DNA of 19,865 bases, taken from contig NYST01000064.1 in the NCBI GenBank assembly GCA_002683155.1, positions 1-19,865 on the forward strand, written 5' to 3'. Positions 1 through 8,129 of this stretch are shown one piece after another. Position 1 is the stretch's first letter; each line of letters begins with the position of its first letter. The DNA is from Methanobacteriota archaeon (GTDB lineage Archaea; Thermoplasmatota; Poseidoniia; Poseidoniales; Thalassarchaeaceae). A program made the position numbers and the translations under genes. Under the pieces are notes generated by a model that made no database searches, was not told the origin of the DNA, and saw only the letters and a list, made by a program, of their open reading frames with translations.

Positions 1-2178
1 AAAGGGCATATCGATGTTCAAAGGGTCTGGATTTCCGATCCGGAACTGAGGGTGGCATCCGAACAGAAAATGTCCGAGGTACTGGGAGGTGGGCACACAC
101 TGTCACCAGCAAGGGAATCCGGATTCAGGAAGGACCAGATACAACTCCTTGCAGCAGTGCTGTCAATCCCTCTGATAATACTCGTAGGCTTCATAGAGGA
201 ATCCGAACAGATTCCCTCTGCAGTCTCTTGGGCCCTAACTCTCGGGGGCGTCTCCTTCGCAGGAAACCAATTGTTCAAGGAGGCAATAGCAGGACTGAAA
301 AATCGTGTTATTGGATTTCAGGTTCTAACTTCCATGGCCGTGTTGGGTGCAATTGCTCTCGGAGAGCTGATGGAGGCTCTGATGGTCGTATCTCTAGTCG
401 CCTTTGCCTCTCATCTCGAGAACAGGGCCCTGATTAGGGCGAGGCAATCAATGCAAGGAGGACTCGACAGGCTACCACGAAGAGCCAGGGTGGTAACCAA
501 TGAAAAAACAATGGAAATTGGGAGCCCAAGATCCCTCAACGTGATCAACACTCTCTCTTTGGATGCATCCTCTTCCAGCGATTGCGACAATGACCTAGTT
601 CCTGTCGAGGCTGTCGAGGTAGGGGAAATGATCGAGGTAAGATCAGGAGAGACGGTACCTGTAGACGGGGTAATCGTAGAAGGTACGGGAGCAATAGACA
701 GAGCACCTCTGACTGGAGAACCGATCCCCATCCCAGTAAAGGTTGGAGACGCGGTCGAGGCGGGTCTGGTTCTGGTCCGAGGACCTCTAGTAATCAGGAC
801 AGAGGCTACTGGCGATGGAACCAGGCTTTCCAGCTTGATCGATTTGGTTAGGCACTACAAGGATCAACCAACAAGGACTCAGAGTGTGATAGAGCGTTTC
901 ACTCTGGTTTGGACTCCTCTTGTGGTTTTTGCCTCCCCAGTAATTGGGTTCTTGTTCACAAACTCTACCGAACAAGCGATTTTGACAACTTTACTCCTAT
1001 GGGTTGTCTCATGCCCTTGTTCCCTCCTTCTTGCTTCTCCCGTCCCACATGCAGCGGCACTTACTACTGCCTCTGGTTTCGGACTGATAGCTAGAGGTGG
1101 CGATGTTCTGGAATCAGCAGCAGAGGTAAAAATTGCATTATTGGACAAGACCGGGACTCTTACCAGTGGAAGGCCGACAATCTCCGGAATCCACGTCGCC
1201 AAGGGAGAGGATGAGTCCAGGGTACTCAGAATTGCAGCAGGTCTGGAGACTCGCTCCAACCACCCATATGCAAGGACGATTATCCAAGAGGCAGAAAACC
1301 GCTCCTTGGGTCCAATGAGAATCTCCCAGATCAAGGATGGGGAAGCAGGAGTTATGGGTGTCCACAGGGGAGATTCGGTGATGATAGGAAGGGCCGACTG
1401 GCTTCGCTCACAAGAGGTTTCCATTCCAAAAGAAATCGAACTATCACTGGAAGAATCCAGGGAAGCAGGAAAGGGCGCAAGCATCCTCTCATTAGGTGGG
1501 TCTGCAATTGCAGCCATATCATTTGCTCACGATGATGCCAGAGATGGGGTCTTAGAGACCGTCAACGAGCTAGCCTCTCACGGCGTCAAGGTGGAGATAC
1601 TCAGTGGTGACGAGCAGGCAAGTGTCGAAGCCTTTGCTTCGGAGATTGGAATCGACCCCTCCCTATGCAAAGGAGGAGTTGATCCAGAGGGCAAGGCAGA
1701 ATACGTTACCCGGGTCTCTTCTGAGAACCGTACAATGATGGCTGGAGACGGTTTCAATGATGCAGGCGCTCTAGCGGCAGCAGATATTGGGGTGGCTGTT
1801 GGAAGTGGGGACCAAGTCAACCTAGATGCTGCGGACGTCCTAATCCCAGGACAGGACCCTCGGGTTCTGGCTAGGATGATAGTTCTCGCAAAGAGGACTC
1901 GACGGATAGTGTATGCCAACATAGCCATCTCTGTAATAGTCACAATGATCCTGGTCACTGCAGTTTTGTCGGGCTTGAACATAAATTTGGCCGCGGGAAT
2001 AGCCCTCCACGAGGCAAGTGCAATCATCATCATTTTGAACGGCATGTGGGTGTCCGGAACCGGGTCTCAGAGACTATCTTCTCTAGCCGACCTCGCCAGG
2101 GACATTTTCTCCGATCTAACAGAGATTTGGGCTATTTTGTCAGGCAAGGATGAGGAAGACACCTCAGCGACCGCTTGA
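1..2178 (+). CDS. Heavy-metal-translocating P-type ATPase (P1B, CPC type), 5' partial
   Basis: A membrane pump that exports a soft or transition metal ion using ATP. The frame is open to the left edge, so the GTG at 52 is probably internal; 725 residues are visible and any N-terminal metal-binding domain is missing. Counting from base 1, I see the actuator TGE at about residue 238, the transmembrane metal site C338-P-C340, the phosphorylated Asp in DKTGT (D382), an HP motif in SNHPYA, and the hinge GDGFND at about 582-587. Hydrophobic segments before the actuator, around CPC and near the C-terminus match the family. The actuator carries an unusual Ser/Asn-rich insert between RARVV and VPVEAVEVG. 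The last membrane segment reads HEAS where Zn/Cd pumps usually have an Asp-x-Gly, so CPC alone does not settle whether the metal is Cu, Zn or another. The family is certain; the substrate is not. Confidence 0.95.
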   Translation, partial: KGHIDVQRVWISDPELRVASEQKMSEVLGGGHTLSPARESGFRKDQIQLLAAVLSIPLIILVGFIEESEQIPSAVSWALTLGGVSFAGNQLFKEAIAGLKNRVIGFQVLTSMAVLGAIALGELMEALMVVSLVAFASHLENRALIRARQSMQGGLDRLPRRARVVTNEKTMEIGSPRSLNVINTLSLDASSSSDCDNDLVPVEAVEVGEMIEVRSGETVPVDGVIVEGTGAIDRAPLTGEPIPIPVKVGDAVEAGLVLVRGPLVIRTEATGDGTRLSSLIDLVRHYKDQPTRTQSVIERFTLVWTPLVVFASPVIGFLFTNSTEQAILTTLLLWVVSCPCSLLLASPVPHAAALTTASGFGLIARGGDVLESAAEVKIALLDKTGTLTSGRPTISGIHVAKGEDESRVLRIAAGLETRSNHPYARTIIQEAENRSLGPMRISQIKDGEAGVMGVHRGDSVMIGRADWLRSQEVSIPKEIELSLEESREAGKGASILSLGGSAIAAISFAHDDARDGVLETVNELASHGVKVEILSGDEQASVEAFASEIGIDPSLCKGGVDPEGKAEYVTRVSSENRTMMAGDGFNDAGALAAADIGVAVGSGDQVNLDAADVLIPGQDPRVLARMIVLAKRTRRIVYANIAISVIVTMILVTAVLSGLNINLAAGIALHEASAIIIILNGMWVSGTGSQRLSSLADLARDIFSDLTEIWAILSGKDEEDTSATA

Positions 2179-2203
2179 TTAAGTGGTATTATTTCCCGAT
2201 AAC

Positions 2204-2593
2204 ATGGCACCTCCCGATGTCGAGTCAAGGGTAGCGCCCCCATTGGTCAACTGCGCCCAATGTGGAGGGATGCTCCCCCAAGGGCTAGGGGAAATCGAAT
2301 GCGTCCTCTGCGGAGCCATGTGCCGAGTAACTCACCAACCAACTATCATCGCCCTCATGGGGGAGAAGGTACAGTGCCCGCATTGCATGACAGTAGTCGA
2401 AGCAGGAACGGACAAGAGGCCAGTGGATTTGTCCTGCGAGTCCTGTTCAGGAATTTTCACACTAACTAGGAAGATAGTCAAGGTAGAGGTTCAATGCCCA
2501 TCATGCGAAGCAAATCTGAGAATCAGACCTAGGCCCGGGAAGAGGGAACTGACGTGTCCGGGATGCCAGAAACCCTTCTTCGTCACATTCTAG
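2204..2593 (+). CDS. Small protein with three predicted zinc ribbons
   Basis: A cytosolic-looking protein of 129 residues with no signal peptide or membrane helix. It contains six CxxC pairs. Counted from the in-frame GTG at 2183, they are at residues 24/27, 40/43, 65/68, 85/88, 105/108 and 125/128. Grouped two by two they would make three zinc ribbons, and the last pairs repeat every 20 residues, which suggests internal duplication. I chose the ATG at 2204 over the GTG at 2183 because GTG lies 4 bp after the ATPase stop with no ribosome-binding site; the GTG would add seven residues. It follows the metal pump closely on the same strand, so co-transcription is plausible. A role in metal handling is only a guess; nucleic-acid or protein-binding ribbons are equally possible. 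No specific family recognised. Confidence 0.8.
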   Translation: MAPPDVESRVAPPLVNCAQCGGMLPQGLGEIECVLCGAMCRVTHQPTIIALMGEKVQCPHCMTVVEAGTDKRPVDLSCESCSGIFTLTRKIVKVEVQCPSCEANLRIRPRPGKRELTCPGCQKPFFVTF

Positions 2594-2648
2594 TCTCGAG
2601 AAGCGAATGACCGTTAGAAACAGGCATTTCTGACCATTTTCAACCCTC

Positions 2649-3788
2649 TTGTCTCAAATACCCCGAAAAGGGCCCCGAATCGGGGATGGGCACGTGAGTG
2701 AGAGCAAGCCGGCAGACTCGAACGACTCAGAGGGTTTGGACGAACTAGACGCTCTCAGAGCAGAGCATGCACTATCCTCTACAGCAATGGGGGCCGCAGC
2801 AAGGGCTCGTGAAAGGCTGGACGAGGAGTCAACACTCCGCTCTGGAATCCGGAGAGAGCGTAGAATGAGAATTTCTGAGATGACCGAGAGGGTATCAGGG
2901 ATGCAAGGTGCAATGAGGAAGGCTAACGAGATACTATTCGAAGAGCAATTACAGCAGATAGAGGCTGACCTACGGGACGAGTTAGAGGATGAACTAGAGA
3001 GACTAGAGAAGGAGGCTTTGGAGAGAGAAGAGAGGCTCCTAAGGGAAGAAATGCTGCACCGTCTCCGTAGAGAAGAGAACCGCCTCCGCGATCAACTTGA
3101 TCTAGAGAGGGATAGGAGGATTGAGGCTCACTCATCTAGAATTAGGAACAGGCTCAGGGACGAGATGGAAGTCGATTTCACCAGAAGGAAAGCATTCCTA
3201 GAGGAGAGGCTAGAGCTCGAGGCAAACCAGGGGATGGAGAGGATGGAGCGCAGGGTTGAGATGGATCTTCGCGAAGCGATGGAATCCGAGATTCATAGGA
3301 AGGCCGAGGCGTTTAGGCTAGAGCAGGAGATAAAAATGCGAGATAGCATTGCCAAGAAGAGGAGGAAGCATGAGGCAAAGATGGAGAAGCAGCTTGAGAG
3401 CGAGCGGGAGTCTCTCGAGAAGGAATTGAAATCCGATATCAGTGTCCGTACCAAGGCCCTTCAGGAAGAATCCGAGAGAGCTGCCATTGGCGATCTAGAC
3501 CGCAGGTTTAGGGCAGAGAAGGATAGTATGGAGGCAGCACTAGGCCTAAGGAGACAAGAACTCGCTCTGGAGAGCGAAGTTGAGATGGAGCAGAGGGTTG
3601 CCGATTTCGTCAAGGAGAGGGAGTCAGAAATGATGTCCAATCTCGAGAAGCAGATGTCGAAGAGGGGGGACATGTCAAAGAAGGACATCAAGGAACTGCT
3701 CAAGACCCTAGAGTCGGAAATCCGACTGAAGATGGAAACAGCCCTACTTGATGCAAGACACAGAGTTATGGACCAAACTAGCTCTTAG
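2649..3788 (+). CDS. Long charged coiled-coil protein, function unknown
   Basis: A 379-residue protein, almost entirely Glu/Arg/Lys/Leu helix. Proline occurs only at residues 5, 9 and 21, and there is no Cys, Trp or Tyr. Everything after about residue 25 can therefore be one uninterrupted helix of roughly 350 residues, about 50 nm if extended. There is no signal peptide, membrane segment or ATPase motif. The start is uncertain: the longest form begins at TTG 2649, with in-frame alternatives at GTG 2694 and ATG 2787, and none has a clear ribosome-binding site. It converges with the ParA-like gene, stops 5 bp apart. SMC-like arms, scaffolds and flagellar or secretion coiled coils share this composition, so no function is assigned. 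A scaffold for the neighbouring ParA-like ATPase is inference from position only. Confidence 0.8.
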   Translation: MSQIPRKGPRIGDGHVSESKPADSNDSEGLDELDALRAEHALSSTAMGAAARARERLDEESTLRSGIRRERRMRISEMTERVSGMQGAMRKANEILFEEQLQQIEADLRDELEDELERLEKEALEREERLLREEMLHRLRREENRLRDQLDLERDRRIEAHSSRIRNRLRDEMEVDFTRRKAFLEERLELEANQGMERMERRVEMDLREAMESEIHRKAEAFRLEQEIKMRDSIAKKRRKHEAKMEKQLESERESLEKELKSDISVRTKALQEESERAAIGDLDRRFRAEKDSMEAALGLRRQELALESEVEMEQRVADFVKERESEMMSNLEKQMSKRGDMSKKDIKELLKTLESEIRLKMETALLDARHRVMDQTSS

Positions 3789-3793
3789 ATTGC

Positions 3794-4696
3794 CTACGAT
3801 TCAGTGATCGCTCTAATTCGACCATCTGCTTCCCTTGCAAACTCCCAGTAAGACTGACTAGCAGGGTTTGACTTGCTTGGCTTCTGTGCAATCACTATCG
3901 GTGCCCCCTCCAAGGGGGCCTCTGCAATCGCTACCGATCTTGGAATCTGAGAGTCAAAGACTCTGTCCCCGAAGTGCTTTCTAGCATGCTCTGTAACTGT
4001 TTCACATAGCTTGCTCCTTGATTGGACCATAGTCATGAGTATTCCCAACAGCCCCAGTCCAGGGTTAACTGATTTCTGGACTTCTCTAATCGAGGAGATT
4101 AGCTGACCCATCCCTTCCAAGGCATAGAACTCGGCTTGGATGGGAATCAGTATCCAGTCTGCCGCGCATAGTGAATTTACAGTAAGCAGACCCAGTGATG
4201 CAGGAGTATCGATGATTATAACATCGAATTTTTCAACTGCCTCGGAAAGAGCGAGTTTCAGCCTGTTTTCCCTGCCAACCCTAGTTGCTAGATCAACCTC
4301 TATCCCAGACAGGTCCAAATCTGCGGGGAGAATCCACAAGTTTCGTACTCCAATGTTCTTGGGTGGTCCCCTGGCCTTGTCAGGGTTGTTCTTCTTCCAA
4401 GCTGCTTTCATCGATCTCGTTAGTAGATCGGGGCCAAGCAAGCAATCCTCGAGCTTCAGAGAGTTATCACCGACGCCTCTAGAGAACAATTCGTTCATTG
4501 TCGGCCCCACGCTTCTCTTGTCAACACCGAAGGTCGTTGCCACGTTCCCCTTTGGGTCCATATCCACGAGTAGGACCTTCCTGCTTTGGATCCCGTAACC
4601 ATCGCTCCCCAAAGCCAGAGATGAGGCTAGGTTTACCGCAGTGGTTGTACGCGAACAACCACCCTTGTGATTCACACATGCAATCACCACCGCCAC
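3794..4696 (-). CDS. ParA/Soj-MinD family ATPase with Arg in place of the P-loop lysine
   Basis: A 300-residue cytosolic protein of the ParA/MinD family of dimerising ATPases that position DNA, chemoreceptors or other cargo. The deviant Walker A is K11-G-G-C-S-R16-T17: the signature K11 is kept, but the G-K that contacts phosphate is S-R (codons TCG CGT). The rest is canonical: VDMDPKGN at about 44-51, Walker B VIIIDTPASLGLLT with D163, and the downstream segment ADWILIPIQAEFYALEGMGQL typical of Soj-like ParA. There is an extra charged stretch around residues 95-112. No ParB-like gene or parS-like repeat was seen nearby. The start ATG 4696 places the P-loop at the usual distance from the N-terminus. 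Family assignment is firm; normal ATP hydrolysis is doubtful because of R16. Confidence 0.93.
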   Translation of the reverse strand: MAVVIACVNHKGGCSRTTTAVNLASSLALGSDGYGIQSRKVLLVDMDPKGNVATTFGVDKRSVGPTMNELFSRGVGDNSLKLEDCLLGPDLLTRSMKAAWKKNNPDKARGPPKNIGVRNLWILPADLDLSGIEVDLATRVGRENRLKLALSEAVEKFDVIIIDTPASLGLLTVNSLCAADWILIPIQAEFYALEGMGQLISSIREVQKSVNPGLGLLGILMTMVQSRSKLCETVTEHARKHFGDRVFDSQIPRSVAIAEAPLEGAPIVIAQKPSKSNPASQSYWEFAREADGRIRAITES

Positions 4697-4734
4697 GTGT
4701 CTGACTGTGGCATTCGGTTAATTGGGATTCCCGA

Positions 4735-5721
4735 TTACTGTATTACTGGGACGTTAACTTCACTGAGAATCTTATTCACGACTCTCCTCCCAGTGACTCC
4801 CCGAATCTTAGACTCGGGCTTGAGCACAATCCTGTGGCTGACAACATCTAGGGCTACTCCCTTCACATCATCAGGAATCACGTAGTCCCTCCCATCAATC
4901 GCTGCAGACGCTCTTGATGCCTTGAATAGACCCTGACTGGCCCTTGGTGACGCTCCAGCCTCTATCCTTGGATCCGCCCTCGTCTTCTGAACTACTTGTA
5001 CGATGTATCCTAGGATGGCAGGATCGATGTGAACGGTTTCCAGAGCCTTCTGCATCGCCACAACCTTACGAGGTTCGACAATCTGTTCAACGTCGTAGTT
5101 ATCCTTTCCTCGTAGCTTTCTCCTCTGCAGAATAGCCTTCTCCTCGTCCATGGATGGATATCCCATGCTCATCTTCATCAGGAACCTGTCCATCTGAGCC
5201 TCAGGAAGAGGGTAAGTACCCTCCTGTTCAATCGGGTTTTGTGTTGCCATTGTTACGAATGGAGCAGGTAGTTTGTGAGTAATGCCCTCAATTGTTACTT
5301 GCTTCTCTTCCATAGCCTCTAGTAAAGCAGCTTGTGTCTTTGGAGGAGCCCTGTTAATCTCATCCGCTAGAAGTATGTTGGTGAATAGGGGGCCAAACCG
5401 AGGTCTGAACTCCCCGGTCTTCTGGTCATACATGTAAGTCCCGATGATATCCGCAGGGAGAAGATCAGGAGTGAATTGTACCCTCTTGAATTTGCAACCG
5501 AGTGCCTCAGCGAAAGTATTCGACATCAGAGTCTTTGCCAGTCCTGGATTGTCTTCGATCAGGATGTTTCCGTTGGCTAGGATTCCAATTGCAACCTTTC
5601 GTATGTTTTCCGGCTTTCCGATGATGACCTTGGCAACCTCGCTCATTAGATTGTTAGCATGCCCAGAGACCGATCTAATGAGGTCCTTTGAGCTAGAACC
5701 ACCACCCTGAGCAATCGTCAC
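4735..5721 (-). CDS. MoxR-family AAA+ ATPase
   Basis: A cytosolic AAA+ chaperone-like ATPase of 328 residues, the normal length for MoxR proteins. It shows the Walker A motif EDNPGLAKT (K63), Walker B ILLADEINRAPPKTQ with D120-E121, and the family signature TQNPIEQEGTYPLPEAQMDRF, which includes the sensor region. The start is GTG 5721 with a purine-rich AGAGGG about 6 bp upstream. MoxR genes usually sit beside DUF58 and von Willebrand A domain genes that form the complex; none lies here, where the neighbours are the ParA-like gene (38 bp downstream) and aIF5B upstream. Its client cannot be read from this window. Alternative AAA+ families such as MCM or magnesium chelatase are less likely given the MoxR signature. 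Confidence 0.93.
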   Translation of the reverse strand: MTIAQGGGSSSKDLIRSVSGHANNLMSEVAKVIIGKPENIRKVAIGILANGNILIEDNPGLAKTLMSNTFAEALGCKFKRVQFTPDLLPADIIGTYMYDQKTGEFRPRFGPLFTNILLADEINRAPPKTQAALLEAMEEKQVTIEGITHKLPAPFVTMATQNPIEQEGTYPLPEAQMDRFLMKMSMGYPSMDEEKAILQRRKLRGKDNYDVEQIVEPRKVVAMQKALETVHIDPAILGYIVQVVQKTRADPRIEAGASPRASQGLFKASRASAAIDGRDYVIPDDVKGVALDVVSHRIVLKPESKIRGVTGRRVVNKILSEVNVPVIQ

Positions 5722-5799
5722 ACTGAACCCTCTTGTCTCCTAGGCCGATTCCATGACTACTTGAGTGTTAGGTGACTTTGAACATCGCATGCTCTTTTC

Positions 5800-7578
5800 T
5801 TATCTGCCCCAGAAATGGTCGTCCTTCCTGTGAACGGCCAGCAACTCCTCATAGACATCCTTCTCCATGGAGGTCATCTCCATCTTCCTAAGTTTCCTAG
5901 CATGAGATTCAGGAATGTCAACTAGCAACACGTCGCCCTCGTCAATCTGCCTTCCCACTGTAACCCCATCAACCGATATCGCCACTTCCGCACCCTGCTT
6001 TGCTTCCTTCAGGCTCTCTTGCCCCGATCTGATGGATTTAATCCGTCCTACTTTGACTCCATCTTTGAGAAGGCCCTGTCCAATGTGAATCCTGCCTCCA
6101 AGAACCCTTACTCCAACAACTGCTGGCTTAGAGATTCTGAATGTATGATCAGGGAGGAGCATAATCCTGCCAGGATATACGACCAACTCTCTCCTCTCCT
6201 CTTCGAGTTCGGATTTCCTAGCTTCTACCCACTCTTCTCGCTCTTCCAGAATTCTGTAGATAATGTCCGACCCGATGTGCTTTACTCCCGCCTCTGAGGA
6301 TGCTACTTCTTCCTCGGCCTCTTCAAGGATCTCCGTGCTGAATGCTAAAATCAATCGGTTTAGGGGGTCTGTAGATGCCTCAGCGCTACGAACATCCCTG
6401 CGGCTGACTTTACCAATCGATGCATCCCTAATTGGGACGCCTATCTCCCTGAGCTCCTTAGCCAGAGCCTCGAGGCCACCAACCGTGTCCGATTTGATGC
6501 AGACACCCTCCTCGTCGAGATCTATAGAGAGGTTGGCCTCCTCGTTTGCCGCCTCTAATGCAGCACGCCTCTCTTCGTCGGAGGAAACTACCCGAAGTGT
6601 AGTACCCACTAGCACGCCATCCAACGAGGGAGCGCTGATCTTGATTCCAGCAGCCGCGTAAGCCGTCTCAGCGTTATCCCACCTGTCACCGGCATCCCTC
6701 ATTTCACTCATCCCTCTTGGGGAGAAGAGCCCCTTCACATGCGTGCTAATGCCTCCTCTGTCGCCAACTAGCACTATCTCATCCCCCTTGCGGATGGAAC
6801 CCCTATGGAGGATTAGATCCAGGGTCTTTCCGAGCCCCCTCTCCTCCTTCATCTCCAATACGGTCGCTTCTCCGGAACCGTCCACATCTGTCAACTGGTC
6901 AGCTAGATATCGTTCTGCTAGGCCGATTACAACCGCCAGAAGATCCTGAATGCCCTCCCCTTCCCTAGCAGAAACTGGGACCATTGCAATCTCCTTGGTG
7001 AAGTCCTTGATCCTCTCATACCTCTCTAGGTTGAATCCCTCTTCGGCAAACTGCCCTACTAATTCCCAGTATTTCTGATCGAATAGGCCCTGCACCTCCT
7101 TTGTCTGATCCCTCATCGAGATGGCCATCGACCTGCCTTCTTTGCACTGCCACCCATGTAACCTGTCGACCTTATTCCCTGCGACGACGAAAGGGGTCTT
7201 CGATTGCTTAAGGATCCTCAGCGACTCTCTGGTTTGTGGCCTGCAACCCTCCATCACATCAACAATCAGAATCGCAATATCGGCTAGGGAGCCCCCTCGA
7301 GCACGAAGAGAGGAGAAAGAATGGTGTCCTGGCGTATCAATGAAGAGGAGTCCCGGTGAGTCGAATGTCTTCCCCCCTAATAGTGGCGCACACAGATCAT
7401 TCAGAATTTCCGATGGTACTTCAGTGGCTCCGATATGCTGGGTGATTCCACCAGCCTCTCTGTCCATCACCGAGGAACGACCCTGCTCTCCTAGGGACCT
7501 AACGTGATCTAGCAAGGATGTCTTACCATGATCAACATGGCCTAGGACAGCAACGATGGGTTGTCTACGTTCTGACAT
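5800..7578 (-). CDS. infB: Translation initiation factor aIF5B (IF-2 like GTPase)
   Basis: The GTPase that promotes ribosomal subunit joining and initiator tRNA placement. With the start at ATG 7578 it has 592 residues, normal for archaeal aIF5B, which lacks the long N-terminus of eukaryotic eIF5B. GTP-binding motifs in order: G1 GHVDHGKTS, G2 GGITQHIGAT, G3 DTPGHH, G4 NKVD, G5 SAREG. Domain II and the C-terminal domains follow without an intein. A longer form could start at GTG 7623, which overlaps the NDK stop by 4 bp (GTGA). I prefer ATG 7578 because GAGGTG lies 6 bp before it and the protein then starts directly at the conserved RQPIVAVLGHVDHGK. It is co-transcribed with the upstream NDK gene. 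Confidence 0.97.
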   Translation of the reverse strand: MSERRQPIVAVLGHVDHGKTSLLDHVRSLGEQGRSSVMDREAGGITQHIGATEVPSEILNDLCAPLLGGKTFDSPGLLFIDTPGHHSFSSLRARGGSLADIAILIVDVMEGCRPQTRESLRILKQSKTPFVVAGNKVDRLHGWQCKEGRSMAISMRDQTKEVQGLFDQKYWELVGQFAEEGFNLERYERIKDFTKEIAMVPVSAREGEGIQDLLAVVIGLAERYLADQLTDVDGSGEATVLEMKEERGLGKTLDLILHRGSIRKGDEIVLVGDRGGISTHVKGLFSPRGMSEMRDAGDRWDNAETAYAAAGIKISAPSLDGVLVGTTLRVVSSDEERRAALEAANEEANLSIDLDEEGVCIKSDTVGGLEALAKELREIGVPIRDASIGKVSRRDVRSAEASTDPLNRLILAFSTEILEEAEEEVASSEAGVKHIGSDIIYRILEEREEWVEARKSELEEERRELVVYPGRIMLLPDHTFRISKPAVVGVRVLGGRIHIGQGLLKDGVKVGRIKSIRSGQESLKEAKQGAEVAISVDGVTVGRQIDEGDVLLVDIPESHARKLRKMEMTSMEKDVYEELLAVHRKDDHFWGR

Positions 7579-7584
7579 TTCACC

Positions 7585-7590
7585 CACCTC
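7585..7590 (-). promoter_or_regulatory. Shine-Dalgarno site deciding the aIF5B start
   Basis: On the minus strand the hexamer GAGGTG lies 6 bp before ATG 7578. The GTG at 7623 that overlaps the NDK stop has no such site, so this motif favours the shorter protein. Confidence 0.7.
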
Positions 7591-7619
7591 ATGCTCCTTC
7601 CCCTTCAGAATTGATTTAC

Positions 7620-8075
7620 TCACTCGTAGATGTGCGTCTCTGCGTCACGGGTCCAGTCGACCAAACCATCAGGGAACCAAAGACCCAACTCGAAGGATGC
7701 CGTTTCCTCCCCGTCAGAGCCATGAATGACATTGTGGCCAATGTCCATTGCGAAGTCTCCCCTGATAGTCCCTGGGGACGCAGTGCGACCATCAGTAGGG
7801 CCGATTATGTTGCGTGCCACGCTGATAGCGTCGACACCAGTCCATGCCATCGCCACTACAGGGCCAGATGTGATGAACTGGATGAGGCCTGCGTAGAAGG
7901 GCCTCTCGTTGTGAACCTCGTAGTGCGCCTCTGCCAACTCCATAGGGGGGGTCAACTGTCTAAGTCCAACTAGCCGTAAACCCTTGGTTTCGAATCTGCC
8001 GATAATGTCGGCCACCAAGCCTCTCTGTACGCCGTCGGGCTTAATCATCACGAAGGTCGTTTGCATGTTTCCCAT
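7620..8075 (-). CDS. ndk: Nucleoside diphosphate kinase
   Basis: Transfers the gamma phosphate from ATP to nucleoside diphosphates through a phosphohistidine, balancing NTP pools in the cytosol. It has 151 residues, normal for the family. The N-terminal FVMIKPDGVQRGL, the GPTDG..ASPGTIRGDFA segment and the active-site NVIHGSDG with H118 are all present. The start is ATG 8075; an in-frame ATG at 8066 would trim three residues. Its stop overlaps the upstream GTG of aIF5B by 4 bp. In many archaea this gene follows L24e directly; here two opposite-strand genes lie between, so NDK needs its own promoter. A weak TATA-like GTTGAAATAG sits about 26 bp before the ATG, compatible with a leaderless transcript. 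Confidence 0.97.
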   Translation of the reverse strand: MGNMQTTFVMIKPDGVQRGLVADIIGRFETKGLRLVGLRQLTPPMELAEAHYEVHNERPFYAGLIQFITSGPVVAMAWTGVDAISVARNIIGPTDGRTASPGTIRGDFAMDIGHNVIHGSDGEETASFELGLWFPDGLVDWTRDAETHIYE

Positions 8076-8095
8076 GTCTCGGCCGAAACACCCCC

Positions 8096-8106
8096 CCTAT
8101 TTCAAC
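8096..8106. promoter_or_regulatory. Possible shared promoter core between ndk and the lipoprotein gene
   Basis: The short AT-containing block CTATTTCAAC lies about 26 bp from the ndk ATG (minus strand, 8075) and about 28 bp from ATG 8130 of the divergent lipoprotein gene. Both distances fit archaeal leaderless promoters, but the match to a TATA box is weak. A run of seven C bases (8091-8097) lies alongside. Confidence 0.3.
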
Positions 8107-8129
8107 GAAGTCACCGTAGCAAATCCTTG

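Noticed and set aside
879..1517. Long minus-strand frame (212 codons) inside the metal ATPase
   Set aside because: It lies wholly antisense to a gene with full P-type ATPase motifs and shows no recognisable domain.
4140..4598. Plus-strand frame of 152 codons antisense to the ParA-like gene
   Set aside because: Ser/Leu-rich shadow of a conserved gene.
2642..5739. Identical 14-mer AACCCTCTTGTCTC at 2642-2655 and 5726-5739, both near gene starts
   Set aside because: About one 14-bp match is expected by chance in a window of this size when both strands are counted, and the two copies have opposite orientation relative to their genes.
7518..7973. Plus-strand frame of 151 codons over ndk and aIF5B
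   Set aside because: Antisense to two well-conserved genes; the composition is that of a shadow frame.
8061..8129. TTG start of the lipoprotein gene overlapping ndk
   Set aside because: It would place 23 or more polar residues before the signal peptide and overlap the ndk start; ATG 8130 or 8157 gives a normal lipoprotein signal.
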